NCBI RefSeq assembly: GCF_027924565.1 | Contig: NZ_AP027041.1 | Coordinates: forward strand, 2,604,001 to 2,668,000 | Direction of reading: 5' to 3' | DNA: 64,000 bases | From: Lysobacter auxotrophicus | GTDB taxonomy: Bacteria > Pseudomonadota > Gammaproteobacteria > Xanthomonadales > Xanthomonadaceae | In this document: in pieces, positions 8,992 through 18,518 of the stretch | How positions within the stretch are numbered: position 1 is the stretch's first letter | Layout of the letters: the number at the start of each line of letters is the position of its first letter | Position numbers and translations under genes: made by a program | Notes under the pieces: generated by a model | Seen by the model: only the letters and a program-made list of their open reading frames with translations | What the model was told of the DNA's origin: nothing | The model's database searches: none

Positions 8992-10395
8992 TCAGGCGTC
9001 GAATACCTTCCCCGGATTCAGCAGCCCCTTCGGATCGAGCACGCGCTTGATCCCGCGCATCGCCTCGATTTCCGCGGCGGAACGCGTGCCCAGCAGATAG
9101 GGCTTCTTCACCAGGCCGATGCCGTGCTCGGCCGAGATGCTGCCCCCATGGCGAGCCAGGGCATCGGACAGCAGCTGCGTCACGTGTTCGCACTGGTCAA
9201 CGAACACGGCGTAGTCCGCATCGTCCGGCTTGAGCACGTTGATGTGCAGGTTGCCGTCGCCGATGTGGCCGAACCAGACCACCTCGAACTGCGGGTACTC
9301 GCGCGCCAGCAGCGCCTGCGTTTCGGCCAGGAACGCCGGCATGGCCGAGATCCGCACCGACACGTCGTTCTTGTACGGCTTGTACTTCGCCAGGCTTTCG
9401 GTGATGCCTTCGCGCAGGCGCCACAGCTGCGCGGCCTGCGCGTCGCTCTGGCTGATCACGCCGTCGCTGACCAGCCCGTTCTCCAGGCAGTATTCGAACG
9501 CCGCCATCGCCGCGGCGTCCTCCGCCTCGTCGCCGACCGCGAACTCGGTGACCACGTAGAACGGATGCACCTCGTCGAACGGCTTCTGCGCGCCATGCGC
9601 GAGCACGTGGCGCAGCGCGCGGTCGGTGAAGAACTCGAACGCCTCCAGCGTCAGGCGCTCGCGGAATGCGGCGAACACCTGCATCAGCATCTCGAACGAC
9701 GGCAGCGCCAGCAGCATGACGTTGGTCGGCGGCGGCGGATCGGTCAGCCGCAGCGTCGCCTCGACCACGATGCCGAGCGTGCCCTCGGAACCGATCATCA
9801 GCTGGCGCAGGTCGTAACCGCTGGAGTTCTTGATCAGCGCGCGATTGAGCTCGAGCACGTCGCCGTTGCCGGTCACGACCTTGAGCCCGGCGATCCACTC
9901 GCGCGTGTTGCCGTAGCGGATCACGCGGATGCCGCCGGCGTTGGTCGCGATGTTGCCGCCGATGGAACACGAACCGCGGGCGGCGAAATCCACCGGATAC
10001 ACCAGCCCGTGTTCGCGCGCCGCGTTGTGCACCGCCTCCAGCGCGATGCCGGCCTGCACGGTGAGCGTGCGATCCACGAGGTCGAAATCGAGCACGCGGT
10101 TCATCCGTTCCAGGCTGAGCACGAGCTCGCCGTTCGCGGCCACCGCGCCGCCCGACAACCCGGTGCGTCCGCCCGACGGCACGATGGCGACGTCTTCCTC
10201 GACGGCCCAGCGCATGATCGCCGCGACCTCGTCCACCGAGCCCGGCAGTGCGACGGCCAGCGGGGCGGGCGTCCAGCGGCGCGTCCAGTCGCGGCCGTAG
10301 TGCTCGGCATCGGCCGGATCGGTGGTCAGCCGCAATCCCGGCACCTGCGTCTGCAGGCGTTCCAGGCGGGCATCGAGGGGACGCGGATCGGTCAT
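8992..10395 (-). CDS. FAD-linked oxidase, probable D-2-hydroxyglutarate dehydrogenase
   Basis: A 467-residue flavoprotein of the GlcD/D-lactate dehydrogenase class. The N-terminal PCMH FAD domain shows PSGGRTGLSGG and GSCSIGGNIATNAGG; the C-terminal cap has HIGDGNLHINVL and EHGIGLVKK, whose His residues bind metal in relatives; the end LDPKGLLNPGK is standard. It is divergent from serA across 134 bases. In other bacteria D-2-hydroxyglutarate dehydrogenase removes the D-2-hydroxyglutarate that SerA makes, and this neighbourhood points to that role. D-lactate or glycolate oxidation remains possible. Confidence 0.8.
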   Translation of the reverse strand: MTDPRPLDARLERLQTQVPGLRLTTDPADAEHYGRDWTRRWTPAPLAVALPGSVDEVAAIMRWAVEEDVAIVPSGGRTGLSGGAVAANGELVLSLERMNRVLDFDLVDRTLTVQAGIALEAVHNAAREHGLVYPVDFAARGSCSIGGNIATNAGGIRVIRYGNTREWIAGLKVVTGNGDVLELNRALIKNSSGYDLRQLMIGSEGTLGIVVEATLRLTDPPPPTNVMLLALPSFEMLMQVFAAFRERLTLEAFEFFTDRALRHVLAHGAQKPFDEVHPFYVVTEFAVGDEAEDAAAMAAFEYCLENGLVSDGVISQSDAQAAQLWRLREGITESLAKYKPYKNDVSVRISAMPAFLAETQALLAREYPQFEVVWFGHIGDGNLHINVLKPDDADYAVFVDQCEHVTQLLSDALARHGGSISAEHGIGLVKKPYLLGTRSAAEIEAMRGIKRVLDPKGLLNPGKVFDA

Positions 10396-10529
10396 GGGCG
10401 GGAGGCGCGACGGCGGCCGGACGGGAGCCCCAGCCTGCCACCGGCCGCGCGCCGCCGTCCAGTGATGCAGCGCAGCAACCGGGTCGGATTTCTGACATAG
10501 TCCAAGGCCCGCCCACACCCGATACCGTC

Positions 10530-11768
10530 GTGAGCCCGACGACCTCGTTCCCGAAGTCCGACATCCGCGTGCTGCTGCTCGAAGGCGTCGCGCCGACCGC
10601 CGTGGAAAGCTTCCGCAACGCCGGCTATTCGAACATCCAGCTCTACGACAAATCGTTGCCGGCCGACCTGCTGCAGCAGGAGATCGCGCAGGCGCACATC
10701 GTGGGCATCCGCTCGCGCACGCAGCTGACCGCCGAGGTGCTGTCGCACGCGCGCCGCCTGATGGCGATCGGCGCGTTCTGCATCGGGACCAACCAGATCG
10801 ACCTGGACGCCGCCGAACTGGCCGGCATCCCGGTGTTCAACGCGCCCTACTCCAACACGCGCAGCGTCGCCGAACTGGTGGTCGCCGAGGCGATCATGCT
10901 GATGCGCGGCATCCCGCAGAAGAGCGCGCAGTGCCATCGCGGCGGGTGGTCCAAATCCGCCGCCGGCAGCCACGAGGTGCGCGGCAAGACGCTGGGCATC
11001 GTCGGCTACGGCCACATCGGCACGCAGGTCGGCGTGATCGCCGAGGCGCTCGGCATGCAGGTGATCTTCCACGACATCGAAACCAAGCTGGCGCTCGGCA
11101 ACGCGCGCATGGCGCTGGGCCTGGACGACCTGCTCGAACGCAGCGACATCGTGACGCTGCACGTGCCGGAAACGCCGGCGACGCAGGGCATGTTCGGCGC
11201 GGCGCAGGTCACGAAGATGAAGCCGGGTGCGCACCTGATCAACGCCTCGCGCGGCACCGTGGTGGATATCGAATCGCTGGCGGGTGCGCTTGCATCCGGC
11301 GCCATCGGCGGCGCGGCCATCGATGTGTTCCCGGTCGAGCCGCAGGGCAATGCCGACCCGTTCGTCTCGCCGCTGATCGGCCTGGACAACGTGATCCTCA
11401 CGCCGCACATCGGCGGCAGCACGCTGGAAGCGCAGGAAAACATCGGACTGGAAGTGGCGGCCAAGCTGATCCGCTACAGCGACAACGGTTCGACGCTATC
11501 GGCGGTGAACTTTCCCGAAGTGACGCTGCCCGAACACACCGGCAGCACGCGCCTGCTGCACATCCACCGCAACGTGCCGGGCGTGCTGTCGCAGGTGAAC
11601 GACGTGTTCTCGCGACTGGGCGTGAACATCGACGGCCAGTTCCTGCGCACGCACCCGAAGGTGGGCTACGTCGTCATCGACGTCACCGCCACGCAGGAAC
11701 AGGCCGCGCAGGTGCGCGAGGAACTGGCGCGCATCGCGGGAACGCTGCGGACGCGCGTCCTGTATTGA
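10530..11768 (+). CDS. serA: D-3-phosphoglycerate dehydrogenase
   Basis: A 412-residue NAD-dependent dehydrogenase making 3-phosphohydroxypyruvate, the first step of serine synthesis. It contains GYGHIGTQV (NAD-binding glycines), the catalytic Arg in RSVAELVVAE, the Glu-His dyad (PVEPQGN... and TPHIGGST) and a C-terminal ACT domain (VPGVLSQVNDVFSRLGVNI) that usually mediates serine feedback. I place the start at GTG 10530: this gives the E. coli-like length (410 there) and an N-terminus leading into KSDIRVLLLEGV. No clear Shine-Dalgarno precedes it. It is divergently arranged with the FAD oxidase. Confidence 0.95.
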   Translation: MSPTTSFPKSDIRVLLLEGVAPTAVESFRNAGYSNIQLYDKSLPADLLQQEIAQAHIVGIRSRTQLTAEVLSHARRLMAIGAFCIGTNQIDLDAAELAGIPVFNAPYSNTRSVAELVVAEAIMLMRGIPQKSAQCHRGGWSKSAAGSHEVRGKTLGIVGYGHIGTQVGVIAEALGMQVIFHDIETKLALGNARMALGLDDLLERSDIVTLHVPETPATQGMFGAAQVTKMKPGAHLINASRGTVVDIESLAGALASGAIGGAAIDVFPVEPQGNADPFVSPLIGLDNVILTPHIGGSTLEAQENIGLEVAAKLIRYSDNGSTLSAVNFPEVTLPEHTGSTRLLHIHRNVPGVLSQVNDVFSRLGVNIDGQFLRTHPKVGYVVIDVTATQEQAAQVREELARIAGTLRTRVLY

Positions 11769-11806
11769 GGCGTTTGTATTGAAAGCACCGCTCGGCGGAG
11801 CCTGAG

Positions 11807-11829
11807 CCCCTCTCCCGTCGGGAGAGGGG
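11807..11829 (+). terminator. GC-rich hairpin downstream of serA (repeat family)
   Basis: A perfect 10-bp stem, CCCCTCTCCC/GGGAGAGGGG, with a 3-base loop lies 39 bases after the serA stop and is followed by TTGGGGTGAGGGG. A near copy with the same downstream GGGTTGGAGTGAGGGG lies at 19225-19261. It is thus a repeated intergenic element that could also work as a terminator. Confidence 0.55.
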
Positions 11830-11924
11830 TTGGGGTGAGGGGCAACGAAGCCGGATCGATGGGACGTTAGTGCCGCGCAACGCTGCACTGTGTTTCCCGA
11901 TGTGCGAACACGCGGATCAAAAAA

Positions 11925-12044
11925 ATTCCGGCTTTCGCTGGAATGATGCGATGCGGCCTGCGACCGTTTCGACCTGCTCCCATCACGGCGAATCCGAACG
12001 CGATCGTTGCATGCCCGGGTGCGCTTCGCTTACCCGGGCTACAA
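11925..12044. repeat. Two intergenic palindromes: CTTTCG hairpin and GTAG repeat
   Basis: ATTCCGGCTTTCGCTGGAATG at 11925-11945 is a small hairpin of the CCxGCTTTCGCxGG family that recurs at 47902, 56970, 57020 and 63695. At 12014-12044 there is a single GTAG-type unit, CCCGGGTGCGCTTCGCTTACCCGGGCTACAA written in inverted sense. Both lie between serA and the NUDIX gene; nothing else is visible in this gap. Confidence 0.75.
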
Positions 12045-12052
12045 AGCGCGGA

Positions 12053-12670
12053 TCAGCGCGGTTGCGACCGCGCCTTCCACTTTCCTGCCATGCGCCGCAT
12101 CGATTCATCGCTGGACGGATCGGCGAGGATCTCGTCGACCGGACGCCACGCGAGATCGTGCGATTCCTCGCTGACGACATAGTCTTCGCTGCCCTGCGCG
12201 TGCACCACGTAACGCACGTCCCAGTGCCAGTGGCCGGGGACGTCGCCGCGCTCGGGGATCCAGTGGCGATCCAGATCGAAGATCTCCGGCTCCACGTGCA
12301 GGTCCGTCAGCCCGGACTCTTCTTCCGCCTCGCGTAACGCGACGGCGGCCAGGTCGCGATCCCCGTCGGCGTGACCGCCGAGCTGCAGCCATCGCTCGAG
12401 CTTGCGGTGATGCGTGAGCAGCGCGCGCGTGCCGCTGCGATCGACCAGCCACGACGACGCGGTGAAGTGCCCTTCCAGGTGGATGCGCTCGAACACCGTC
12501 GGCGCCTGGTCGAGGAACGCCGCGAACGAACGCGCGACCGCCTCCTCTTCGGGCCAGCGCCGCGCATACGAAACCAGCGCGTCGCGCAGCGAGGCGATCT
12601 GCGAAGACGATGCGGAAGTGTCCAAGGGCGATGCCTGTCCGTCGGGCGCGCCAGTGTACTTCGGTGTCAT
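12053..12670 (-). CDS. NUDIX hydrolase
   Basis: A 205-residue NUDIX-domain protein. The catalytic box is GGHADGDRDLAAVALREA followed by EEESGL. The REuxEExGu core that binds Mg is complete, while the first Glu of the consensus (G-x5-E) is Arg here. The N-terminal 70 residues precede the fold and include FERIHLEGHFTASSW. Related proteins are generic NUDIX hydrolases of unknown nucleotide preference. The start is ATG 12670. It stands alone between repeat-rich gaps. Confidence 0.82.
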   Translation of the reverse strand: MTPKYTGAPDGQASPLDTSASSSQIASLRDALVSYARRWPEEEAVARSFAAFLDQAPTVFERIHLEGHFTASSWLVDRSGTRALLTHHRKLERWLQLGGHADGDRDLAAVALREAEEESGLTDLHVEPEIFDLDRHWIPERGDVPGHWHWDVRYVVHAQGSEDYVVSEESHDLAWRPVDEILADPSSDESMRRMAGKWKARSQPR

Positions 12671-12808
12671 TTCCCGGCGCGCGATGCCTGCCAATTGCCG
12701 CTTGCATGTCGTCGCAACGAGAGGATGACGATTTTCGGAATCGTCCGATGCCGCAGCGCGACGCCAGTCGGCAACTTCTTCGGTGTTCATCAACGCAAGA
12801 AGGCCCAC

Positions 12809-13813
12809 ATGGCAGTACTTCGTTCCACTTCGCACCGCGCCGCCCCCGCGCACGCACTTTCGACCGTCGCCGGTCTGGCGCTGGGCCTGCTCGCCGTGTC
12901 GGCCCACGCCGATACCGGCGTGTCCGCCGAACCGGACGTCCGCTTCACCGGGCCGCTGGCCACCGGCGGCCCGCCGCTGCCCAAGGGCCTGGCGAACGTC
13001 GAGCCCTACCTCATCAACACGCAGGTCCACGGCGTGTACGACGAACACGGCGACCGCCACCACGTCGACGGCGTACCGGACGGATGGGCGCTCGTCGTGC
13101 CGATGGGCTACGGCCTCACCGATCGCCTCGGCGTCGGCGCCACCTTCTCCGCGAACGACGCGAGCACCGTCTCCGGCGGTCGCAAGTGGGAACTCGGCGA
13201 CACGAGCGTGTCGGCCGGTTACCTGCTGGCGAGCGGCGAGAAGCACAACTCGTCGCTGACGGCCACGATCAAGCAGAACATCCCGAGCGGCCAGGCCGAT
13301 CGCCTGCATCGACACGGCCTCGCCGAAGCCACCGGCACCGGGGCGGCGACCACGCAGCTGTCGCTCTCCGGCCAGGCGTACTTCCTCGCCGACCGCAACC
13401 TGCGCGGCCGCTTCAGCGCGGGCTGGCGCCTGCCGGGCCGGCACGCGTCGCTCGACGGCGACAGCGGTTACGGCACGCCGGAGGGTTTCCGCGGGCAGGC
13501 CGAACTGCACGCGGCGTCGCACGCATCGATCGGCCTGGAGTACAGCTTCAACCCCGAATGGGTCGTCGCCACCGACGTCATCTACGAACAGGATCGCGGC
13601 GCGCACGTGCGTGGCATCGTGACCTCGTCGGATGGCGTGCGTTCGGCCTACGACACGGAGCTTCCGATGTCCTGGCGCGTGTCGTTGGCACCGGCGGTGG
13701 AATACAACCTCAGCGACAAGGTCGGCGTCATCGCCGGCGCGCAGGTCTCGCTGGATGGCCGGAATGCCGCGGCGATCTTCGCTCCGCAGATCGCGGTGAA
13801 CATGGTGTTCTGA
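12809..13813 (+). CDS. Probable outer-membrane beta-barrel protein
   Basis: A 334-residue exported protein. The signal peptide runs to about SAHA-D. The mature part is rich in alternating-polarity strands (GVGATFSAND, SVSAGYLLAS, RFSAGWRLPG, LAPAVEYNL) and ends in a terminal Phe (QIAVNMVF), the usual outer-membrane insertion signal. Similar proteins are annotated as transporters of the MetA/phenol-degradation type, but I cannot name a substrate. An AAGAAGG ribosome site at 12797-12803 supports ATG 12809. A terminator-like hairpin follows. Confidence 0.7.
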   Translation: MAVLRSTSHRAAPAHALSTVAGLALGLLAVSAHADTGVSAEPDVRFTGPLATGGPPLPKGLANVEPYLINTQVHGVYDEHGDRHHVDGVPDGWALVVPMGYGLTDRLGVGATFSANDASTVSGGRKWELGDTSVSAGYLLASGEKHNSSLTATIKQNIPSGQADRLHRHGLAEATGTGAATTQLSLSGQAYFLADRNLRGRFSAGWRLPGRHASLDGDSGYGTPEGFRGQAELHAASHASIGLEYSFNPEWVVATDVIYEQDRGAHVRGIVTSSDGVRSAYDTELPMSWRVSLAPAVEYNLSDKVGVIAGAQVSLDGRNAAAIFAPQIAVNMVF

Positions 13814-13823
13814 TGCCCCTCCA

Positions 13824-13852
13824 AGCCCTCGCGACACCGTGGCGCGAGGGCT
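13824..13852 (+). terminator. Intrinsic terminator after the outer-membrane protein gene
   Basis: A perfect 10-bp stem, AGCCCTCGCG (13824-13833) with CGCGAGGGCT (13843-13852), around a 9-base loop, followed by GTTTCCC. It begins 10 bases after the stop codon. Confidence 0.65.
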
Positions 13853-13990
13853 GTTTCCCGGCGGTTCCCACCGTGACCTCGCGCGCTTGCCGGTACTTTC
13901 CCGCGTGGGTTATGGTGGCCCGCCCCCCACGGCCATACGCTTCATCGCCCGCCTGAACGGGCGCAGATCTTCCATTCCCAGGGGAATTCG

Positions 13991-15475
13991 ATGTTCAAGA
14001 ACCTGTTCCTCACCAAGCCGGTCGAGCCTGCCGGGCACGTCGACGCCGGTGAGCCCGTCGAGGGCAGCCTCCAGGGCGAGGCCACGCTCAAGCGGTCGCT
14101 CACCGCAACGCAACTGGTCATGCTGGGCATCGGCGCCGTGATCGGCGCGGGTATCTTCGTCCTCTCCGGCCATGCCGCCGCCGAACACGCCGGCCCGGCC
14201 ATCGTCATCAGCTTCATCATCGCCGGCTTCGCCTGCGCCCTCGCGGGCCTGTGCTACGCGGAGTTCGCGGCGATGCTCCCGGTTTCGGGCAGCGCCTATT
14301 CCTATTCCTACGCGACGCTGGGCGAGTTCGTCGCCTGGTTCATCGGCTGGAACCTCGTGCTGGAGTACATGTTCGCCGCCTCCACCGTCGCGGTGGGCTG
14401 GTCGGGGTACCTCAACAGCTTCCTGGGCGATATCGGCCTCGCATTGCCGACAGCGCTCGCAGCGGCGCCGCTCAACGTCGTGGACGGTTCGATCGTCTAC
14501 ACCGGCGGGCTGATCAACCTGCCAGCGGTCGCCATCGTCGCAGCGCTCAGCGGCCTGTGCTACGTCGGCATCACGCAGTCGGCGATGGTGAACTCGGTCA
14601 TCGTCGCGATTAAAGTCATCGTCATCGTGATGTTCATCGCCTTCGCCGCCCAGTACGTCAACACGGCGCATTGGCATCCCTTCGTTCCCGACCGCATCAT
14701 CGATGCCAACGGCGTCGGCCACTACGGACCGCAGGGCATCATCCGCGGCGCTGCCACCGTGTTCTTCGCCTACATCGGCTTCGACGCGGTCTCCACGGCC
14801 GCCGGTGAAGCAAAGAATCCGCAGCGCGACATGCCCATCGGCATCCTGGGTTCGCTGGTCATCTGCACGATCATCTACATCGTCGTCGCGCTGGTGCTGA
14901 CCGGCCTGCTGCCGTACTACGAGCTGTCCACGCCGAAGCCGGTCGCCACCGCGCTGGAAGCGTATCCGTCGCTGTTGTGGCTGAAGAAGATCGTCGAAAT
15001 CGGCGCCATCGCCGGCCTCAGCTCGGTCATCCTGGTCATGCTGATGGGCCAGCCGCGCATCTTCTACTCGATGGCGAAGGACGGCCTGCTGCCGAAGGTC
15101 TTCGCCAAGGTCCATCCGAAGTTCCAGACCCCGTATGTCGGCACGATCATCGTCGGCGTGTTCGCCTGCCTGCTGGCCGGCTTCCTGCCGATCGGCCTGC
15201 TGGGCGATCTGGTCTCGATGGGCACGCTGCTCGCCTTCGCCACCGTGTGCGTTGGCGTACTGGTGCTGCGCTACAAGCGTCCCGACCTGGTGCGTCCGTT
15301 CCGCGTGCCGGCCGTGTGGATCGTATGCCCGCTGGGCATGGCGGCGTGTCTGTACCTCTTCTGGCAGCCCTTCTCGGAGCATTGGCACCTGATGACCGGC
15401 TGGACGGCCATCGGCATGCTGATCTACTTCTTCTACGGCTACCGCAACAGCAAGGTGCGCAAGGCTGCGCGCTGA
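13991..15475 (+). CDS. APC-superfamily amino-acid permease (first of two tandem copies)
   Basis: A 494-residue inner-membrane transporter with about 12 hydrophobic helices. The helix-1 unwound motif GIGAVIGAGIFVLSG and the helix-6 region FFAYIGFDAVSTAAGE are the substrate-site signatures of the cationic amino-acid transporter (CAT/YfnA-like) branch. The short His/Gly/Glu-rich N-terminus is cytoplasmic. The substrate is not predictable with confidence. A clear terminator (15491-15519) separates it from a second, closely similar permease gene, so the pair looks like a tandem duplication with separate transcription. Confidence 0.88.
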   Translation: MFKNLFLTKPVEPAGHVDAGEPVEGSLQGEATLKRSLTATQLVMLGIGAVIGAGIFVLSGHAAAEHAGPAIVISFIIAGFACALAGLCYAEFAAMLPVSGSAYSYSYATLGEFVAWFIGWNLVLEYMFAASTVAVGWSGYLNSFLGDIGLALPTALAAAPLNVVDGSIVYTGGLINLPAVAIVAALSGLCYVGITQSAMVNSVIVAIKVIVIVMFIAFAAQYVNTAHWHPFVPDRIIDANGVGHYGPQGIIRGAATVFFAYIGFDAVSTAAGEAKNPQRDMPIGILGSLVICTIIYIVVALVLTGLLPYYELSTPKPVATALEAYPSLLWLKKIVEIGAIAGLSSVILVMLMGQPRIFYSMAKDGLLPKVFAKVHPKFQTPYVGTIIVGVFACLLAGFLPIGLLGDLVSMGTLLAFATVCVGVLVLRYKRPDLVRPFRVPAVWIVCPLGMAACLYLFWQPFSEHWHLMTGWTAIGMLIYFFYGYRNSKVRKAAR

Positions 15476-15490
15476 TCCCTGATGCGATCA

Positions 15491-15519
15491 CGAGGCCGGC
15501 GGCATTCCCGCCGGCCTCG
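15491..15519 (+). terminator. Intrinsic terminator between the two permease genes
   Basis: A 12-bp perfect stem, CGAGGCCGGCGG (15491-15502) with CCGCCGGCCTCG (15508-15519), and a 5-base loop, followed by TTCCTTT. It begins 15 bases after the first permease stop. Confidence 0.75.
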
Positions 15520-15575
15520 TTCCTTTCGGCTCCACATTTCGCCGGCCATCGCATGCGTCGGCTTCGGGAATCACG

Positions 15576-17003
15576 ATGTTTCAACAACTCTGGGCGACCA
15601 AGCATCCCCATGCCGCTCACGCCGAGGCCGAAGGGCTGAGCCTCCACCGCACGCTCGGGCCGTGGGGCCTGACGGCGCTGGGCATCGGCGCGGTCATCGG
15701 CGGCGGCATCTTCGTCATCACCGGCCAGGCCGCGGCGAACCACGCCGGCCCGGCGATCATGCTGTCCTTCGTCCTCGCGGCGATCTGCTGCACCTTCTGC
15801 GCCCTCGCCTACGCCGAGTTCGCCTCGATGGTGCCGGTCTCCGGCAGTGCCTACACCTACACCTACGCGACGCTGGGCGAACTGGCGGCGTGGTTCATCG
15901 GCTGGATGCTGGTGCTCGAATACGGCGTGTCCGCATCCGCGGTCGCGGTCAGCTGGACGGGCTACTTCCTCAGCCTGTTGCAACACTTCGACATCACCTT
16001 GCCGAGGGAACTCGTCAGCGCGCCGCTCGACGGCCAGCTGCGGCCGACCGGCGCGATCGCAAACCTTCCCGCCGCGGCCATCGTGCTGCTGCTGACGTGG
16101 CTGTGCTATGTCGGCATCCGCAAGTCCTCGGCGATGAACATGGCGATGGTCGTGCTGAAGACCGGCCTGATCCTGCTGGTGATCTTCGTCGGCTGGAAGT
16201 ACGTGAACCCCGACTACTGGCACCCCTTCATCCCCGCGAACGAAGGGCCGGGCAAATACGGCTGGGAAGGCGTGTTGCGCGGGGCGTCGATGGTGTTCTT
16301 CGCCTACATCGGGTTCGAGGCCGTCTCCGTCGCGGCGCAGGAATCGCACAAGCCGCAGCGCGACCTGCCCATCGGCATGCTCGCCTCGCTCGCCATCTGC
16401 ACGGTGCTGTACATCGCGATGGCCGCGGTCATGACCGGACTGGTACCGTTCAACCTGCTGGGCACCGACGAACCCGTCGTCACCGCCGTGGCCGCGCATC
16501 CCGAGCTGGGCTGGTTGCGCGTCGTGGTCGAGATCGGTGCACTGATCGGCCTGTCGTCGGTGGTGCTGGTGATGATCATCGGTCAGCCGCGCATCTTCAT
16601 GATCATCGCGCGCGACGGCCTGCTGCCGCCGGTGTTCACCAAGATCCATCCCGAATACCGCACGCCGCACATCAACACGGTGATCACGGGCATCGGCATC
16701 GCGCTGCTGGCGGCGCTGTTCCCGCTGGACGTGCTGGGCGAACTCACCTCGATGGGCACGCTGATCGCCTTCGCCGCGGTCTGCGGCGGCGTGCTGATCC
16801 TGCGTCGCACGCAGCCCGACCTGCCGCGACCGTTCCGCATCCCGGCGGCGTGGCTGATCTGCGGCGCCGGCATCCTCAGCTGCCTCGCGCTGCTGTCGAC
16901 GATGACCGCGCACAACTGGTTCCTGATGATCGTCTGGACCGCCGTCGGCTTCCTGATCTACTTCCTCTACGGCTACCGGCACAGCCGCCTGCGTCGCGGC
17001 TGA
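15576..17003 (+). CDS. APC-superfamily amino-acid permease (second tandem copy)
   Basis: A 475-residue paralogue of the permease ending at 15475, again with about 12 membrane helices. It has [19 protein letters not shown] in helix 1 and [16 protein letters not shown] in helix 6; the last residue of the helix-6 site pattern differs (Gln-Glu in place of Gly-Glu). It shares the [12 protein letters not shown]-type C-terminus. The small changes around the substrate-site helices suggest diverged specificity within the CAT/YfnA branch (inference). A hairpin follows. Confidence 0.88.
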   Translation: MFQQLWATKHPHAAHAEAEGLSLHRTLGPWGLTALGIGAVIGGGIFVITGQAAANHAGPAIMLSFVLAAICCTFCALAYAEFASMVPVSGSAYTYTYATLGELAAWFIGWMLVLEYGVSASAVAVSWTGYFLSLLQHFDITLPRELVSAPLDGQLRPTGAIANLPAAAIVLLLTWLCYVGIRKSSAMNMAMVVLKTGLILLVIFVGWKYVNPDYWHPFIPANEGPGKYGWEGVLRGASMVFFAYIGFEAVSVAAQESHKPQRDLPIGMLASLAICTVLYIAMAAVMTGLVPFNLLGTDEPVVTAVAAHPELGWLRVVVEIGALIGLSSVVLVMIIGQPRIFMIIARDGLLPPVFTKIHPEYRTPHINTVITGIGIALLAALFPLDVLGELTSMGTLIAFAAVCGGVLILRRTQPDLPRPFRIPAAWLICGAGILSCLALLSTMTAHNWFLMIVWTAVGFLIYFLYGYRHSRLRRG

Positions 17004-17022
17004 CGCGGCTCCGGCATCGCCC

Positions 17023-17047
17023 GAAGGCGCCCACGCGGCGCCTTCGT
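17023..17047 (+). terminator. Hairpin terminator after the second permease
   Basis: A perfect 10-bp stem, CGAAGGCGCC (17023-17032) with GGCGCCTTCG (17038-17047), and a 5-base loop, followed by TCGTTTCC. It lies between the permease and mtnB. Confidence 0.6.
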
Positions 17048-17145
17048 CGTTTCCGCCGAGTGAACGACGCGGCATCCCGCTGGCGGCACGCCGGATTTCC
17101 CCTTCCGGAACGGTCTCTTACCCCCGGTCCGCTACACTTGCGGGC

Positions 17146-17784
17146 ATGAACACCCCCGTCCCCTACGATCCCCAGCGCCTGGCGCACTGCGCCGGGGAAA
17201 TCATCGTGAACGTGCGCGAGCTGTCGGCGCTGGGCTGGACGCCGGCGACCAGCAGCAACTTCTCCCGTCGCATGGACGAGCAGCACATCGCCATCACGGT
17301 GTCCGGGCGCGACAAGGGCAAGCTGACCGAAGCCGACATCATGGTGGTCGACCTCGACGGCGAGCCGGTCGCGACCGCGCAGAAGTCCTCCGCCGAGACC
17401 CTGCTGCACACGCAGCTGTACAAGCGTTTCCCCGAGATCGGCTGCGTCCTGCATACGCATTCGAAAGTGCAGACCGTGGCGTCCAGGCTGTACGCCGGCC
17501 CGGGGCACGTGCACCTGGAAGGCTATGAACTCCTGAAAGCCTTCTCCGGCAACACCACCCACGAAATCAGCGTCGAGCTGCCCGTGCTGCCCAACAGCCA
17601 GGACATGCACACGCTCGCCGCGCAGGTCGATTGCCTGCTCGACCGCCAGGCGATGTGGGGCTACCTGATCGACGGCCACGGCCTCTACGCATGGGGCCGC
17701 GACATGCCGGAAGCCCGGCGCCACCTTGAAGCATTCGAATTCCTGCTCGGCTGCGAGCTTGAACTGAGGAGACTGCAGCGATGA
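17146..17784 (+). CDS. mtnB: Methylthioribulose-1-phosphate dehydratase
   Basis: A 212-residue class II aldolase-fold enzyme of the methionine salvage pathway that dehydrates 5-methylthioribulose 1-phosphate. Zinc-ligand histidines are visible in [10 protein letters not shown] and in the C-terminal [21 protein letters not shown] near the N-terminus is the phosphate-binding loop. Length is typical. It is followed by mtnD with a 4-base ATGA overlap, and mtnC completes the set. A TACACT box about 15-20 bases before the ATG could be a -10 element, giving a very short leader. Confidence 0.95.
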   Translation: MNTPVPYDPQRLAHCAGEIIVNVRELSALGWTPATSSNFSRRMDEQHIAITVSGRDKGKLTEADIMVVDLDGEPVATAQKSSAETLLHTQLYKRFPEIGCVLHTHSKVQTVASRLYAGPGHVHLEGYELLKAFSGNTTHEISVELPVLPNSQDMHTLAAQVDCLLDRQAMWGYLIDGHGLYAWGRDMPEARRHLEAFEFLLGCELELRRLQR

Positions 17785-18338
17785 GCCGCCTGCGCATCTT
17801 TACCGAGAACGATCCGTCCAACCCGCGCCTGTCCACGTCCGACCACGCCGAAATGGCGACGGAACTGGGGAAGATCGGCGTGGCGTTCGAGCAGTGGCAG
17901 GCAACCGCGCCGGTCAAGCCGGGCGACGCGCCCGAGGCGATCATGGATGCCTATCGCGCCGACATCGACCGCCTCGTCGCGCAGCACGGTTTCAAGACCG
18001 TTGACGTGGTGAGCATCGCACCGGACAACCCGCAGCGCGAGGCGATGCGCACGAAGTTCCTCGACGAGCACTTCCACAAGGAAGACGAGGTCCGCTTCTT
18101 CGTTGCGGGCTCCGGCCTGTTCACGCTCCACGTCGAGGGCGAGGTGTACGAGGTGAAGTGCGAACAGGGCGACCTGATCGCGGTTCCCGACAGCACGAAG
18201 CACTGGTTCGACATGGGTCCGGAGCCGAGTTTCGTCGCGATCCGCTTCTTCACCGAGCCGGACGGCTGGGTCGGCCATTTCACCGGCACCGACATCGCCC
18301 AGCGCTTCCCGCGCTACGAGAAGGGCCAGGCCGGCTGA
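17781..18338 (+). CDS. mtnD: Acireductone dioxygenase
   Basis: A 185-residue cupin metalloenzyme (Fe or Ni dependent) that oxidises the acireductone of methionine salvage. The metal site is seen as [17 protein letters not shown] (two His and a Glu) with the fourth ligand in STKHWFDMG. It is translationally coupled to mtnB by ATGA. In this family the bound metal decides whether methylthio-oxobutyrate or an off-pathway product with CO is made; sequence alone does not show which applies. Confidence 0.95.
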   Translation: MSRLRIFTENDPSNPRLSTSDHAEMATELGKIGVAFEQWQATAPVKPGDAPEAIMDAYRADIDRLVAQHGFKTVDVVSIAPDNPQREAMRTKFLDEHFHKEDEVRFFVAGSGLFTLHVEGEVYEVKCEQGDLIAVPDSTKHWFDMGPEPSFVAIRFFTEPDGWVGHFTGTDIAQRFPRYEKGQAG

Positions 18339-18518
18339 CAGCGCCCGGAACGAGTGGGACGGAACGAGGACGATCAAGCGCTCCGCACGTTCAAGCCTCC
18401 CGACTCCTTCCGCATCGGAGCGACTGACGCGCAGGCCGTCCGTTCGGCCTGGCTCGCCGCATCCACTCGTTGCTCGTTCCAGTTCTCCTTTCTTGCTTCG
18501 CACCCAATCGTTCGCGCC

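Noticed and set aside
18339-18518. A small gene between mtnD and mtnC
   Set aside because: An in-frame extension of mtnC to about 18354 exists but lacks any conservation with MtnC N-termini; the DNA looks non-coding.
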